A DNA stretch of 64,000 nt, taken from contig OX467088.1 of the NCBI GenBank assembly GCA_950106755.1, positions 7,858,001 to 7,922,000 on the forward strand. Reading direction: 5' to 3'. Origin of the DNA: Climacium dendroides. Taxonomy: Eukaryota > Streptophyta > Bryopsida > Hypnales > Climaciaceae. The position numbers and the translations under genes were made by a program. Each line of letters starts with the position of its first letter. Within the stretch, counting starts at the first letter, position 1. A model generated the notes under the pieces. That model worked only from the letters and a program-made list of their open reading frames with translations. It had not been told where the DNA came from and searched no databases. Below are positions 47,640 through 60,300 of this stretch, in pieces.

Positions 47640-50430
47640 ATGAGAGGTTAGATCTTTGAGAATTTATTTTTCTTAAAACTTGAAATTTGCATCAATTTTC
47701 GTATCTTTTCATGGTCAGTCTGTGACACGAAGTAAATTGACTTCTTTCGAAATTTGAGTGAAGTTACTGAAGTCTGCTTTGTTCGTGAATGACTTGGGAA
47801 TGCTCTTATCGTAATTTGTTGCACGTATGGAATGAAAGGTTACACAAGCGGATACCGCAGCGATTAATTTTGCAAAAGGTTACTTTTGTGACCGATGTCT
47901 GCTCATCTATCATATTGTATGCTCTGTATCACTACCCCTGCACTCAATTCGATGATGATGAATACAACCGCTGGTTCTTGAAGTTCGTTATGGATAGCAA
48001 ACTAGGATTGGGGGGCTATCTTGCATGGAGAGCTTGGAGAATTAGGGCTCCACAATGAATAATGACTGAAGAACCATACGGTTTGCTAGACTGAAATCAA
48101 CTGCGTATAAAGTAGCCTCTTTACCCGCTCCATTCAGGCAGTGATATTACTTGGGCATGAAAGAGGTGCGACCTGCTCCTCAACATCTGAATTTTCAGAT
48201 GACATTATATGTCTGATGAGCCTACCGTGAAATGCTTCTTCAACTTTTACACAGAATTCTATAAAATTTTGCATATTTTTCCTTGTGTCTTTGCACACAT
48301 ATGTTACTTACCTTTAATGACTGAGGTTGTCTTTTCTAAGGATTCAAGCATTACTTTGGATGAATGTAGTTGGACAAATCGTTATCCTAAAAAAAACTTT
48401 ACTCATTGTCCAAGTCATAAGCATTCCTATTGGTGTTAGGTAAGTTGACATAAATCTATTTGCAATCTTATCTAAAAGTGACTCCTCTTAGGTAGCCTAA
48501 GACTATTACAAATTTTATATATAAATTTATGATTTGAAATTTTCATTGGTTGATCCAAATTATATTTAAAATGATCCATAAAAAACTAATTTTGACAAAT
48601 GTTTTATATAGCACGTGGTAGATGTGACAAAGATTCAAGCTTTAACCTTGAAACATTGAGGGGTCAAACATCAAAGTCCTCTACTTTGGATGCTTCATTT
48701 TTCCATTTAAAAAATGGATAGAATTTTTATTTTTTTATTTTTTAGAAATTAACTCACATGTCTTCTATAAGGCTAAAAAATTCAAGATTTTGTTATGAAA
48801 ATTTGAAATTACTATGTATTTTTGAATAAAAAGTAAAAAAATTCACATCAAATACAATATATGCTTTAAAATATGATTTTTTTCATAATTGTACATCATA
48901 GCATAGATCATTATGGTGCAAAAAAATTTATCATATCATTTTTAAATTAGAAAATTAGCACATCATGGTTATAATTAAAATTAAAATAAAATATAGAATT
49001 CTAGGGATTTTTGAAATTTTCAAATTGAAGTAAAAACTAGACTTGATAAGCTTCATTCGAATAGGTGGGCTCAAATTCAAAGATCATTTTTATGGCTTAA
49101 TTTAAAATCAAGAGAAAGGAGTACAAATTGCCACATTACACTACATGGTGATCCATATTTTTAGAATCAACAATTCTCCAAAAATATTGCTACCATCATT
49201 CATTTAGTTTTTGGTGCCCACACCTACATAACATGACTAATGAGTCTAAAAAAACTTGTATGAAAAACAATTGTTCTCTAGCCTTGGTAGAGCTTTCCAC
49301 TTATCAAAATAACATTTTTTGTCCTTGCTAGTAATACAAGGTTTAAGTAAGTGGACACCTTGTTCCAATCATTATTCAAAAGTGACCTTTTTAAGACTCT
49401 TTGCTTAACCTTGTAAGGTAGGAGGTCCATAAATTACCCATTTAAACCTAGATGCATTTAGAACCTGGTCAATTTAAGGTCTTCCTACTTTAATGCTACA
49501 AACAAATGCTAGAATGATTTGCAAGGTTATAAAGAAACAAGGAATGTAACTATTTAGCCTATGGTTTCAAGATTGATACAATTTTGAAAGTTGCACACAA
49601 ACAATTGTTAATTTACTAAAAATATTAAAAAAATATGCTAATTCAAAACAATGGTGCAAAGATGTATATAAATGTGAGCATCTACCTTTGCACTACACAA
49701 TAATTTAGTCATAAATAATACTACATCAAATATGTACAAATTCCTATATTTTGACAAAATTCTACAAACATTGAAATTTGCACACCTCATAACCTTCTTT
49801 GGTGGTTGTGAGAACTCATAAGACTCTTTGTCTTCTTATAGCTATTGGTACCTCTCAATTGCATCGTGGAAGAAAAAAGAATTTGGATTACAATTCCAAG
49901 AGTGTCAAGCCAACTCCTTGGGAATGTTACATGTTTCTCACAAAAACTATACTTGTAAGAAATATAAGAAATATAAGGTAACTTTACCTAAAATCACACA
50001 AAGAAGCTATGGCATGACAACATGCTCTAGAATTGAACAATTATTGCACATTGATAAAAGACTATGAATCAAAATGCAAGTGGTTCCATAATTTTTGGAC
50101 ACATTGTAAATTAATTACAAATTTTCAAAGATGCAAGGTGTAAGGTGCTAAAAGAGTCATGTGGGTGATGCCAAAATGCATTTGATGCACATGAAGAATG
50201 ACATTAGAGAAGAAGTTAAAGCAATAGAAAGTGTACCCAAAATTGTCCACTTCTAAGGTTGCCACCTCCTATTAATAGAGCTGCAGACTACTCAAAATTC
50301 ACCTTACATTTGTCCTTGTCATGCACTTCATTTTTGGTGTCCTCCCTGTTCAGTTCCCTTCAAAAATAGGGGTCGATTTTGAGGAGTGGTCCATTTTAGG
50401 TGCAGTTACCTTACATGATCGTGGAGAACA
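47640..50430. other. Gene-free AT-rich region
   Basis: The first 400-500 bases are probably SEP1 3' untranslated sequence and contain an 89-codon ORF (47789-48058) with no recognisable protein. The remainder is strongly AT-rich with no gene, RNA or clear repeat. The last part borders the 3' end of the minus-strand ARV1 gene. Confidence 0.55.
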
Positions 50431-50443
50431 TTTTATTTCCAAG

Positions 50444-52735
50444 CTATAGAACCAGGTCTATCAAAGACCAGCCTAGTGTTCTGAATAGAGCACCTGCAGC
50501 TGTGGCAGAAGCAGCAATCGGTGTGCTGGTATTCAACATCACTGAGAATGAAGAGAACCGAAGAGGAATTAGGAAGCCAAACACTTCAAAAGCAAAAAAT
50601 ACAGGAACGCTTTCCAGAGGAGCCTAGTCTCATAGGAAGCATCAAATGGCATGATGAGAATGTGTAAATAGGAAAGAATTTGCTACAATGGTTCAAATCC
50701 TGGTATTAATGACAGTACTTCCTGACAGCAGTTGTGAAAGGGAAGATCTCGAGAGACCCCTGTTACCTTTTAAAGCCACGGTGTTTGAAGACAACACAAG
50801 CATGTCAATGATGAGTGCCATCAGAGGTGAAAACTCCCAAACCTGCCATTCATTTAGAATCAACTGAGGCAGTAGATTGAAAATATACAAGACAACTAAA
50901 AGCTATAAGAACAAAAACTCAAATCTCCACAATGCATCATTGGGGGCATGCTTTACCATCATTGCGAACACGAACATCTTGAAATAGCTAGAAAGCACAA
51001 CCGCCATAAGCAGATCTGTCCACCTGGAGCCATCCGTGAAAGTCAGTTGCAAATTCATGATAATGAGACCAGACTTAGAAAAGAAGAGTTTGAGACATTA
51101 TAGTTGGGTAATTCACTTACTTGGATTTAGCATAAGGACCGATACTTGGTAGGACATGTGTCAATGCAACCACCGTAACTAAAAAGACAATGTTGACCAA
51201 TCCAACTTTGAACACGACCTGCTCAAGAAAAAGCGCACCAGCAGAGGTTGTAAGTGACTATGCATTGACACTTCAAAATTCAGGATTACAAAGAGTCTGA
51301 AAGATGCACATTTAATCCAATTGTTGTGTATTCTCTCACAGAGGTGTTTAATTTACATCAACTTTATGATTAAAAAAATTTGTACACACATTGACATAAG
51401 TGATGGACATTCAAACTCACCTTCCCTGCTGTAGAGAGGAACAAAGAAAGGCTTTCCCATCGAACGATGTCTGCCTTCCCTACACCTCGTAAACAGATTT
51501 TACCTGCGAAACCATGACAACATTCACATCCAGCTATTTCAGTCCACAAAGACATGACTGAAGACCTAAAGTAGGAAAACCTTAAACTCAATTGCACTGA
51601 ACATAGTCTCTATTATTAGAATGGTCCAATTTTCAAATATTCTTGTTACCAAACAAAGAGAATCCAATGTAAAGAATTATTTTGATAGGTATGCAAAAGT
51701 TATGAGGGTCAAGGTCTTTTGGTAGATGACCTACGATTGCCGCTTGATCAGGTTTTCACACGGTGTCCAACCTCAAAATCAATATATAAGGTCAAGATTT
51801 AAGGTGTTGGAATTAGGTTCTCCTACCGTATTCAGAAGATGTTTTGTACAGTTCAACAGAAAATTCACATGCCACAAGTATTACCAATCTTGAATTGATT
51901 ATAACGGAGCGATAGTATACTGAACAATGCAAGCACCGCTATTCAACAACGGCACCAATGAGTTTTGAGATGGCGTCATACATGAGTCTAGAAGTAGAAC
52001 AAGGAGGCTCGTCTTCCATACGAACTCCTGCCAGTGAGGGTGATATATTCAGATAACATCACAAACAGCAGAGCGTGAACTGATGACGACCGTTATCCCT
52101 AAACCCTAAAAAGCTGCAAGAACCATAATTTGGTAACTGACTGCAATATGAGGAGCGAAATTCAGAGTGGTACCAGCATGTTCAGCTTGTGAAGGACCGG
52201 GTAATTGAAAAAGATGTGTCGATACGCTTCTGGCTTGTGAAGAATCAAGTCAATCACCACGATCTGTGGCAACACAATCCTGTAATCAAATCACCTCCTT
52301 TTCAAAAAATGCCAAAACAAACAAAAATCCGCCTATCAATTCCCACTAGGAGAAACCTAAACCCTAAACCCTTGTACATGAATTGACTGAGGGCAAGAAG
52401 GAGGGATCGGGTGAGTACCATCATCTCACACTCCACATACTCATCAGCTGCGTATCCGCATTGAGCCTGCAAACAAATAAGGCACAAACTGCAATCAGAC
52501 ATTGAAGCTGCTACAAATTTCAAAAAAGAATTGCATCATGAATGGAAAGGTTGAATTCAAATCAAGAGAGGTCCTTGGCATTGTCAAATGAGCAATCCAG
52601 TAAGAGAAAAAAGGGAACCCTAATTCTGAAAGAAAGAGAGAGAGGTGGCTATACGCATTCCGAGAGGCGGATGTTGCCAGGAGAGTACTCCACATACACA
52701 GCGGCTACCGGAGTTCCACAATGGACGCATCGCAT
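50444..52735 (-). CDS. ARV1 family sterol/GPI homeostasis protein
   Basis: ER membrane protein of the ARV1 family, needed in yeast and Arabidopsis for intracellular sterol distribution and linked to GPI-anchor synthesis. Nine exons in transcript order: 52735-52655, 52466-52419, 52263-52174, 52027-51982, 51503-51421, 51218-51121, 51023-50957, 50842-50767, 50541-50444; 228 aa. The N-terminal zinc-ribbon reads MRCVHC...SECAQCGYAADEYVECE with CxxC pairs at 3/6 and 27/30. It is followed by IDLILHKPEAYRHIFFN, the family's best signature, and several hydrophobic segments (KTSLLVLLLDS, VNIVFLVTVVALTHV, LLMAVVLSSYFKMFVFAMM, LMALIIDMLVLSSNTVALK). The 46-nt exon 4 and the borders of exon 5 are the least certain parts. 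The C-terminus (GWSLIDLVL) is family-like. Two telo-box-like strings lie in introns 2 and 3. Confidence 0.88.
52353..52372 (+). promoter_or_regulatory. Telo-box-like repeat in ARV1 intron 2
   Basis: AAACCTAAACCCTAAACCC lies in the second ARV1 intron; a second copy (CCCTAAACCCTAAA) is at 52097-52110 in intron 3. Early intron positions of this motif can be regulatory in plants; here that is inferred from sequence only. Confidence 0.45.
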
Positions 52736-52749
52736 GGCAGCGTCCTCCG

Positions 52750-54260
52750 TGCCCGCTTTCCCCATTTCTCTTTTGACACCCAGTTACACCGATCTGAGCA
52801 TTTCATACCAGGTTTTGAAGCTTGTGAAAGCATTTCCAACTTTCTAGTACAGCACTACTGCATTCTTTTCCCCGTGAAAGATATTCTTAGCACCATGTTA
52901 TGTGGAACTTCACTTGAATGTCTCAATTTCATTCGACTCCTTAATCCACACCTCTATAATTTCACTCAATGTCATTCAAGGAGCAACCTCAACCAATGAG
53001 ACTTGCCACATGCTAAGATTTCGTAGTGGAAAATGCATTGAATTTAACTTTCTCACACAGGATTTCGAATGGCAGAATAAACGTAGTTTTGTTTAGAAAA
53101 CACCATAATGAATTTGAAAGTTCATAACTAATTCAATACTACTCCGACAACTACAAGAAACCCTGTGCTGAGTTCCGTTTTCTCTTCGCAACAACCATGA
53201 ATTTCAAAATTAATTCTCAGGATGCACACATAGGTCAGATACTTTAAGGGAACTTACATTAAGGTAGGGAATCCCTCGTCAACTACTTCTAGAGATTTCC
53301 ATTTTGAAATGCACACTCTTAGTCTCCCAGACACACAATCTCACTGCACTTATCATCGCCATATCCGGTCCCATAACCTGCGAAAAAAACCACGAAACGA
53401 ATGGAAAGCGCACACTCTGCAGGGCAAAAATGTTGCCGAACTTCCCACGGCGAAAGAAGGGCGTGATGATAAGTATTTAGAAGAGCTGGCAAGCAGTAGA
53501 GCTATGAAGGTGGAGCAGAGCTTGGACGAAAGAACAACTCCAAGGGAGAAACACCCAAAACCGTTACTTTTAGCAATTCAGCATAGTCGGAGGCATATTT
53601 TTCTAAAGATAGTATTTTTGGAGTATATGCAAGTGAAAATCATGAATATTAAAAAAAAAAAAGATTTTTTGAACATTGTATGTAATTTCTATGATTTTTT
53701 AAAGTGTTGATTGCCTAGACCACTGAAACTGTTCCATAGGTGCCCAAAAATTGAACCCTATAAAAATCAGCTGTCTATGTAAAGTATGTGGAGGATACAT
53801 TCACCAAAGTCTAGAAACATTATTGGATAAGTCTAGAGATAAAAAATAGGAATAGGTGCAATTTTGGGTGTTTCTACCTTATAGCTCAGTTGGTAGCCCC
53901 TTTTTATTAGTTAAATTTTTTTTTTAAAATTATTATTCTAATTACTAATATTTTACTATATTATTAAAGCAACTTGTTCCTCTGTGCTGAGGATGAAAGT
54001 CATCTCATGGATGAATAAAACACCATTTTCGTCACTCTTGCAGGTTCACGGGCAGTCCACCCGACAATGGTAGCAAGGAGCCCTTACACCATTTTGAGAG
54101 CAGAATAATCTGAGGAATCATTTAGGGTTTTGGATTGAGGCGTGATTGCAAGGGAGTTCCGTTCTTTGAAGAGATCCTCGTTTCAGCGATCAGAAGAGGA
54201 GTATAGGATTCAATGTGTTAGTTGTTCGCGGGAGGGGAAGCGAGATCATCGTCGCCCTCT
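52750..54260. other. Intergenic region between divergent ARV1 and mS23
   Basis: This 1.5-kb stretch separates two divergently transcribed genes and must hold both promoters. Its central part contains a family C MITE. The 133-codon ORF at 53309-53710 runs into that MITE and has no family resemblance. Immediately right of the MITE, TAGCTCAGTTGGTAG resembles a tRNA D-arm/A-box, but no matching B-box or cloverleaf follows. The last 150 bases (TTTAGGGTTTTGG near 54122) are probably mS23 leader. Confidence 0.6.
53543..53878. mobile_element. MITE family C, copy 3
   Basis: This 336-bp copy starts AGGGAGAAACACCCAAAACC and ends GGGTGTTTCTACCT. It is in the same orientation as the 7.3-kb copy and shares its interior, with a 40-bp deletion in the right half. 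TA follows the right end, while the left flank is CA. It lies about 400 bp upstream of the mS23 start codon. Confidence 0.8.
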
Positions 54261-54274
54261 ATTAACGAAACACC

Positions 54275-56254
54275 ATGTCGTTCATGAAGGGAGACTTGCT
54301 CGCCAAGACGCGCAAGCTGATGAAGGGCGGGATTATCGCTAGGCCCCGCTGGTTTGACGCTGTCATGAGGTGAGTACCCACATTGCATTGCACGTTAGGG
54401 TGAAGAATGTTGCACTGTTGCCTGTCTTTGGTTTCTTCAGAATCGTCACACAGAGCGAGACGTTTTGTAATTCGGCCACTTGCGGCTTCAATGCGTGGGT
54501 GACAGGATCAGGGCCATCGTGTTCCAATTGCATAGACCACTCCACATCTTTTTATTCAATTGGGTTTTAATCTGATGACGAAGCGATGAGACTTGTCGAG
54601 GATTCGAGTCTAGGAATTTGGGTTCAGGGTTCAGAGTTTAGGTTTTAGGGTTACAATTCCCGACTGTGCATATTGCGAGCTTGCTGTTAGGGTTATCACT
54701 CTATCGAAAATTCTTGAATGCATCCTCTCGTCGCTGAGGAATGTAGCATTTCCTGTGTCAAATTCACTTGATTTCGTCATAAGATTGCTGCTGGACTTCA
54801 AATTAATTTAACTCTTTGCGAAGGTCTTCTGGAGGTTTCTAGTATGAATGTCCGATTTTAGTAGATGCCGACGGTTTTATTGCGTGCATCCTTGCAGAGT
54901 CCCACCTGAACCAAAGAAGGTACGATGCAAGAAAGCTCCCAAAATCGTGTTACCGGAGGATCGACTGGTGGAGTCCTACTACGCTCGTCATCCTGAGGCG
55001 AAATTTATCCCTTTTGAGTAAGAACTCGATATGACCATCTTTGATTTGAGAGCGTCAGGCGTCTAAGTTTTCCACTTTTTAGGTTGATGTCGTGTGACTG
55101 TTTCTGGAACATTCATACCAGATCCTCTTCGTTGTTGATTATTGGTAGTAGAAATGTTCAGGAGTACTTAACTTTTGCAATTTCTTTTCCCTTGAATTCG
55201 ATGCATTGTTTTCTTGTTTCCAGGTTGAACAGTTTTGACCCACCCCCTGCACGCAAGTTTGCTTGGCGCCAGCTTGAGCTTATGGACGATGGCTACCCCC
55301 GAGATGTTGCTCGTGACATGGTTGAAGTATGTTCACGTTATTTCCTTCAAACTGGGATGATACAATGCTCACCTACCTATCGTTTTAAATCAGAATGTTT
55401 CGTTTGAACTCTCTCATTTAACTATCAGGCAACCGTTTTAACCCCGAACTGGCCAAAAGTGCATTACATTCTGGAGTAGAGTTGACAGCCCACCCATTTA
55501 ACTGGAGCTTTAGTGTGGTTGATCGTACCTACACTTGCCTATTTAATAGTTTAGTACCAACTCTTTCATATAACAGTTGGTCGAGTACAAATGCTTTCCT
55601 TCGTGAACTCAAGATCCAAGAGGATTTGTGCCTGTGGAATTTTGGGTACCCTGATTTCTCCTAGAATCAGGAGCTGGGCAATGTGTTCACAACTCTTTGA
55701 AAATGTTAGTTGCTACTTGTGCATGCTAAATAGAAATGAAATGTTAGGAATAGAAATGAATCACTAAGGAAGATTCACAGAAGGTAGCAAAATATACCAA
55801 AGGAAAACAGAAACCTCGTCCTACTTTTTCTGAATTGTAAGCATATGTTATTGGAATTTATTATACTCGGCTATGAGCTTCCAACATAGACTTTCATTTT
55901 AGTTCAGGCACTAATGGTTTACCAACTCTATGGCATGCCGGATCTGATTATTTGTACGGGGACTTGGTTTTAAAGTATCTGATTAAGTGCATATTCTTAC
56001 CATCACCATGTTCACAGGTCGAATTTACTGAAGCTGAGAAGGCAGCAGAGGAGGAATTCAGGGCTGAGCGACGGAGGGCTATCATGGAAGGCCGAGAACC
56101 CCCAGCTCCCAAGAAGAGCAAGATCGAGGAGATTCAGGAAGAAGAATGGGAGCACTTGTCTCTGGGTCTGGCAGCAATAGGCAGGGATGGAAGGAAAGCC
56201 GGTGAGAGGCCTGCTGGTTCGGAACGCCCACCACGAGTCAGTAGCTTTTCCTAG
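54275..56254 (+). CDS. Mitochondrial small ribosomal subunit protein mS23
   Basis: Structural protein of the small subunit of the mitochondrial ribosome. Four exons, 54275-54369, 54898-55017, 55224-55326 and 56018-56254, join in frame to give 184 aa. The N-terminus MSFMKGDLLAKTRKLMKG is the start typical of plant mS23 proteins. It is followed by LPEDRLVESYYARHPEAKF (about 52-70), then FDPPPARKFAWRQLELMDDG (about 77-96), the strongest family block, and an acidic/basic helical C-terminal region (EAEKAAEEEFRAERRRA). The last 30 residues (Gly/Arg/Pro-rich, ending VSSFS) are not conserved in the homologues I recall. No cleaved presequence is obvious; the basic amphipathic N-terminus may itself target the protein. 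A TTTAGGGTT-type motif lies in intron 1 near 54640. Confidence 0.88.
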
Positions 56255-56259
56255 TTCTA

Positions 56260-57320
56260 TAAATTAGGGTTTGGGCGAACCCATTTCACTATTTCTTTCC
56301 ATTTGGAACCAGAATCTCATCCTAGAATACTCACCCCTGCGTAGAGTTTTCGAATGTCGTTTGAGGTTTAGGGTCTCCTATTACAGAAGAGGAAGGTCAC
56401 ACTTGGAAGCCCCTCTTCATTCTTATGGTTGGTTAGCTTCCCCATTCAATTTTGATCGTTTTCGTCTTCTGCTAGTGCATTCATCTTCTTCCATATGAAC
56501 CCATGGAAGTGCTGGTACTTAAGTAGTAGATGTTGAATGTCATGAATGAGGATCCAGTCTTTATTGAAGGAGGTCTGGATCGTTTTCTGCAGTAAAATTC
56601 TCGTGGGATCGCTTATACTTCTCTTGAGTTTCTGCTCAAATTGATAGCTGCCTTGTGAAGAGTCGAATAATGTTTTAGGATTGGAAAATGTAGTCCCAGT
56701 GGTCTAGAAAGAAATGATTTGGTTATTCTTTCAAACTCAGAGTGCTGGTACTGGTATATGAAAAATGGCTTTCAAGGAAGCTATGCAGGCAAACAATCTA
56801 TCATTATATTGTGCCTTAGATTTTGTATTATGAAGATTATTTGTGGTTCTTGCCTCCTTTGGTATATTGTGCCTTAAGATTTTGTATTATGAAGATTATT
56901 TGTGGTCCTTCCCTCCTTTGGAACCAAGTGGTAGTACAAATTTCCAAAATAACGAAGATGCATTAGGACCTTTAGATTGTTTTACTTCTCAAATTTGAAT
57001 TACTTCTCAAGGTCAAATACAATGAGGTCAAAGTCCACTCATGCAGGGGCCTTTCTTGAGTTGATGGACATCCATTTTAAATTGAAAATTCATTCCCCCG
57101 TTATTCCACCATTTCCACAACTAAGCGGCTTGAAGCACAAGTACTACCTCCATGTCCTAATTAACGTGACTCGTAGGAATTGATTATCACTATAGCGCAA
57201 AACGAATTTTTTCATTAGTATCCACCAGATGATCTCCATGTTATCGTGAGGAGAATAATCCCGTGAAACTACAATTCATGACTTCTGTAATAACCAGCTA
57301 CAGAAGCAACTTCTGACGAA
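56260..57320. other. Region between convergent mS23 and PPR genes
   Basis: This 1.07 kb between two convergent stop codons must hold both 3' untranslated regions and terminators. It contains a tandem duplication at 56805-56921, listed separately. No further gene is seen; the ORFs here are short and unrecognisable. Confidence 0.6.
56805..56921 (+). repeat. Tandem duplication of a 58-59 bp unit
   Basis: TATATTGTGCCTTAGATT begins a unit that runs to GCCTCCTTTGG and is repeated once with three differences. It lies about 550 bp beyond the mS23 stop, possibly within or past the 3' untranslated region. It looks like recent local slippage or duplication. Confidence 0.9.
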
Positions 57321-57325
57321 ACAAG

Positions 57326-60300
57326 TCACCCTGAAAGAGGCGTCCTGCTTTCACCAACTGCAGCAACATGCTCGTCTTCAGCAACGTGCTCACTACTTTG
57401 GTCTTCAGCAACGTGCTCACTGCTTTGATCTTCAGCAATATGCTCAATGATTTGGTCTTCAGCAACATGCTCACTGCTTTGGTCTTCCGCATCATGATCT
57501 ACCACAACATGATCTTGTTCGGATTCATCTCTGTCAGCAGCAACGTGACTGTCGTCTCCATGTTCCTGCTCCTGATCACCTTTTGCGATCCCTGTTTGGG
57601 CTCCACGAATCCAGTTGTTCTTCTTTTGTATTTTGGCAATGATTTCTCTTGTAGCCGCTAACCGGACATCATCTTCAGGGACTTTTCTTAGCTGCACATA
57701 GCACCATGAGGTAGTGAAATAAATGAGAATTTGTCCTTGGGAATGGAACGATCGTTTATACCACTGTAGTGATATACTAAGGTAGCAAGCAAAAAAGATG
57801 GGAAACTTAGCATGAGGAAGGTATGGGGAAAATAACAGAGAAAGATAGAGAAGCAAATAGGGTGGATAGGCAAACCTGCAAGCCATTACTATACGCAGTA
57901 AGAGATTTGACAGAGGGCCGTTGATTTCGATCCTGCATCATATCCCAGATTGTATTTGCGACTGCATAGTCTCCTTCCTGTGACAATGGAGCCAGGCACC
58001 AAGATTGAGACGTCCACCCTAAAATCCATCAAGCGTTACAGTGCTTCCGTTTGAACATCGAACATCATCCTATGAAAGGAAAAACAAACATGAAAAGTAG
58101 ACAAACCCTATCCAACGAAGCGAGGAAAAGTAAGTTGGATCCGATGCTTGTGTTCAAAAAGAATCCCCTGTCTTTCATTTGGTCCTGAAAAAAGAAAGAA
58201 AAGAAGATCAGACTGTGTCTTCCCCAAAGGATAAAAATACAGTGCAAACAACTTCCATGCGGTCTAAAGGTTCCTATTGGAGTCATACCAGAAGTCTTTT
58301 CGCAGATGCCATATTAAGAGGAGTGCGTCGCTGAAGTAAGCTTTCAATTAAAGTCTGCACCGGTCGCACAAGTAAAATGATCCCATTAGATAGATTTTCT
58401 GTAAATTGAAAGGTCGTTTTCTAATATTGTCCTCCATGATGACAGCCAAACTTACACCAAAGCTAAATCAAGAACAACTAGATGACCCAGACGACCACAC
58501 CTCAAACAAGCTCTAAGAGCATGATGGAACTTAAAGTCTTGAGAAGTCAAAAGTTGAGGGCAAATTTGCGCAAGTAGAGACTTACCATGTAAAGACTTAA
58601 AGATGGACTCTTGCCAGCCGCGATGTATTCATCCACAACTTGCAAAGCTTTCTCGTATTGAGAGCGCCCAACATAAGCCCTTCAAGGAGAAAGCACCTTC
58701 TAGCGTTAGTTCCCTCCACAGACGACAGAGCAGTCAAAGCAAAGGACATAAAATTCATATCAGTAAATTCCGTTCACACGTATCAACAACATCACTTACC
58801 TGACAAGTTCAATGATGCAAGCGGCATCAAGTTGGTGATTATCCTGTTTAAACATTTCGACGATCTTCTCCACTGCCTGTAAATAGCCATAAAATATCCA
58901 AGCAGGCTGCCAAGTGAGTAACTTCGACAGCTCCCCGAAAATCCATCTTAAATGGTGAACGCTACTTCTTACATAGACTACAACTACGGATCCACATGTG
59001 CAAACGCGAACAATAAAACAAAAAATAATAATCTCGGTCAGATCTAGATTATTTTGTCCAACAACCTCAATATTTCCCAACTCTCCACAGGCGCGCAATG
59101 CAGAATAGTAGACATTAAGTCGACGGTTCACATAGCTTCGAGTAGGTTGAAGACCTCCTCCTGTAACAAGATTTGCTAGTTCCTCTTCAAACTCTTGTCG
59201 ACCTTCAACTTCACCAGCCAGTGAGTCACAACCCTTTGACTGTTCCAGGAGCTCGAATATCTGTTAAACAAACTTGGGTTACTAGCACGCACCCCAATGC
59301 GTACAGGAAGATCACAGGATTTCTAAAAAATATAATGAAGAGAGTATTGAACAAGATTACAAATGATGGTAAAACATGAGTTTAAGACCTTGGTAATGAC
59401 GTATCATGCTAACCTTCTGAAAAGTAATATGATTAACAGGGCGGCTGTTCTTATGAGTTTGAATGAGTGCGGCATAGCATGCACTGTTTAAGGTCAAGCC
59501 AAAAGCTGCCATCCTTTGCACCACACCATAGCTGCAGAACGAAGTCACAGGACTTGAATTAGGTCAATTTGAAACATTCTGAACGGTAAACCAACCATAG
59601 ACGTAGACTGCATATATCTTCGTTACATTGCTTACAGGTACGCCACAAACAAAGTAGTAATATACCAAAAAGAAAGGGGAAAGAGGAAATCCACGATGCT
59701 AAATCTATTAAGTAATTTTTTTTTTAAAATGACTGCAATGTGACAGCTGAAGATGGAAAACAGGGCAAAGAAACATACGCTACTTCTACACGACCAGCTG
59801 TTCCACACGCATTTAAAAGTGCAAAGAAGGTGCGGTGGCTTGGCTTCATTCCATTTGCTTCCATCTCTGCTGCTACCTTATGATGCCAATCATAACAAAG
59901 AAGCAAATTTGAGGGATAAGTAACAATTCACCGTTTCCTAGACATCAACCCCCTGGACCGCCCTACTTAACTGAAACTCTCCTGGTGAATTTGAGGTGCT
60001 TCAGAATATGTAAAGGAGACAAGTATTTTGTACAACCTCGGAAATCGCTAGATAATTTACCTGAAAAGCTCGTTCAATCTGGTTGGCTTGCCCACATGTT
60101 GTGATTATACAGTTATAGAGCGCGATCTGAACAGAACCACACAGTTTAATTCGACGATCAGTAGAAGATTCGCACGAATTATCTCGTAACTTCTGCAAAT
60201 CATACCCCAGCAACATTTGTCTGCCCCAGGAACAACACAATACTCATGAGTAGTACAAGAAATCTTGTGCTTACATCAGGTTGAAGGCCCATGGCTTTCA

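Noticed and set aside
47789..48058. 89-codon ORF downstream of SEP1
   Set aside because: It probably lies in SEP1 3' untranslated sequence; no domain, no splice partners and no upstream promoter signs.
50691..50703. GGTTCAAATCC, resembling a tRNA B-box
   Set aside because: No A-box or foldable stem upstream; it lies by chance in an ARV1 intron.
53309..53710. 133-codon ORF between ARV1 and mS23
   Set aside because: It reads into a family C MITE and has no homologue I recognise.
53881..53895. TAGCTCAGTTGGTAG, resembling a tRNA A-box/D-arm
   Set aside because: No B-box or acceptor stem follows at tRNA spacing. It is at most a fragment.
57977..58018. Earlier acceptor for PPR exon 13 at about 58017
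   Set aside because: It would break the reading frame, while the acceptor CACAG just before GAAGGAGAC keeps phase 0 and gives EGDYAVANTIW.
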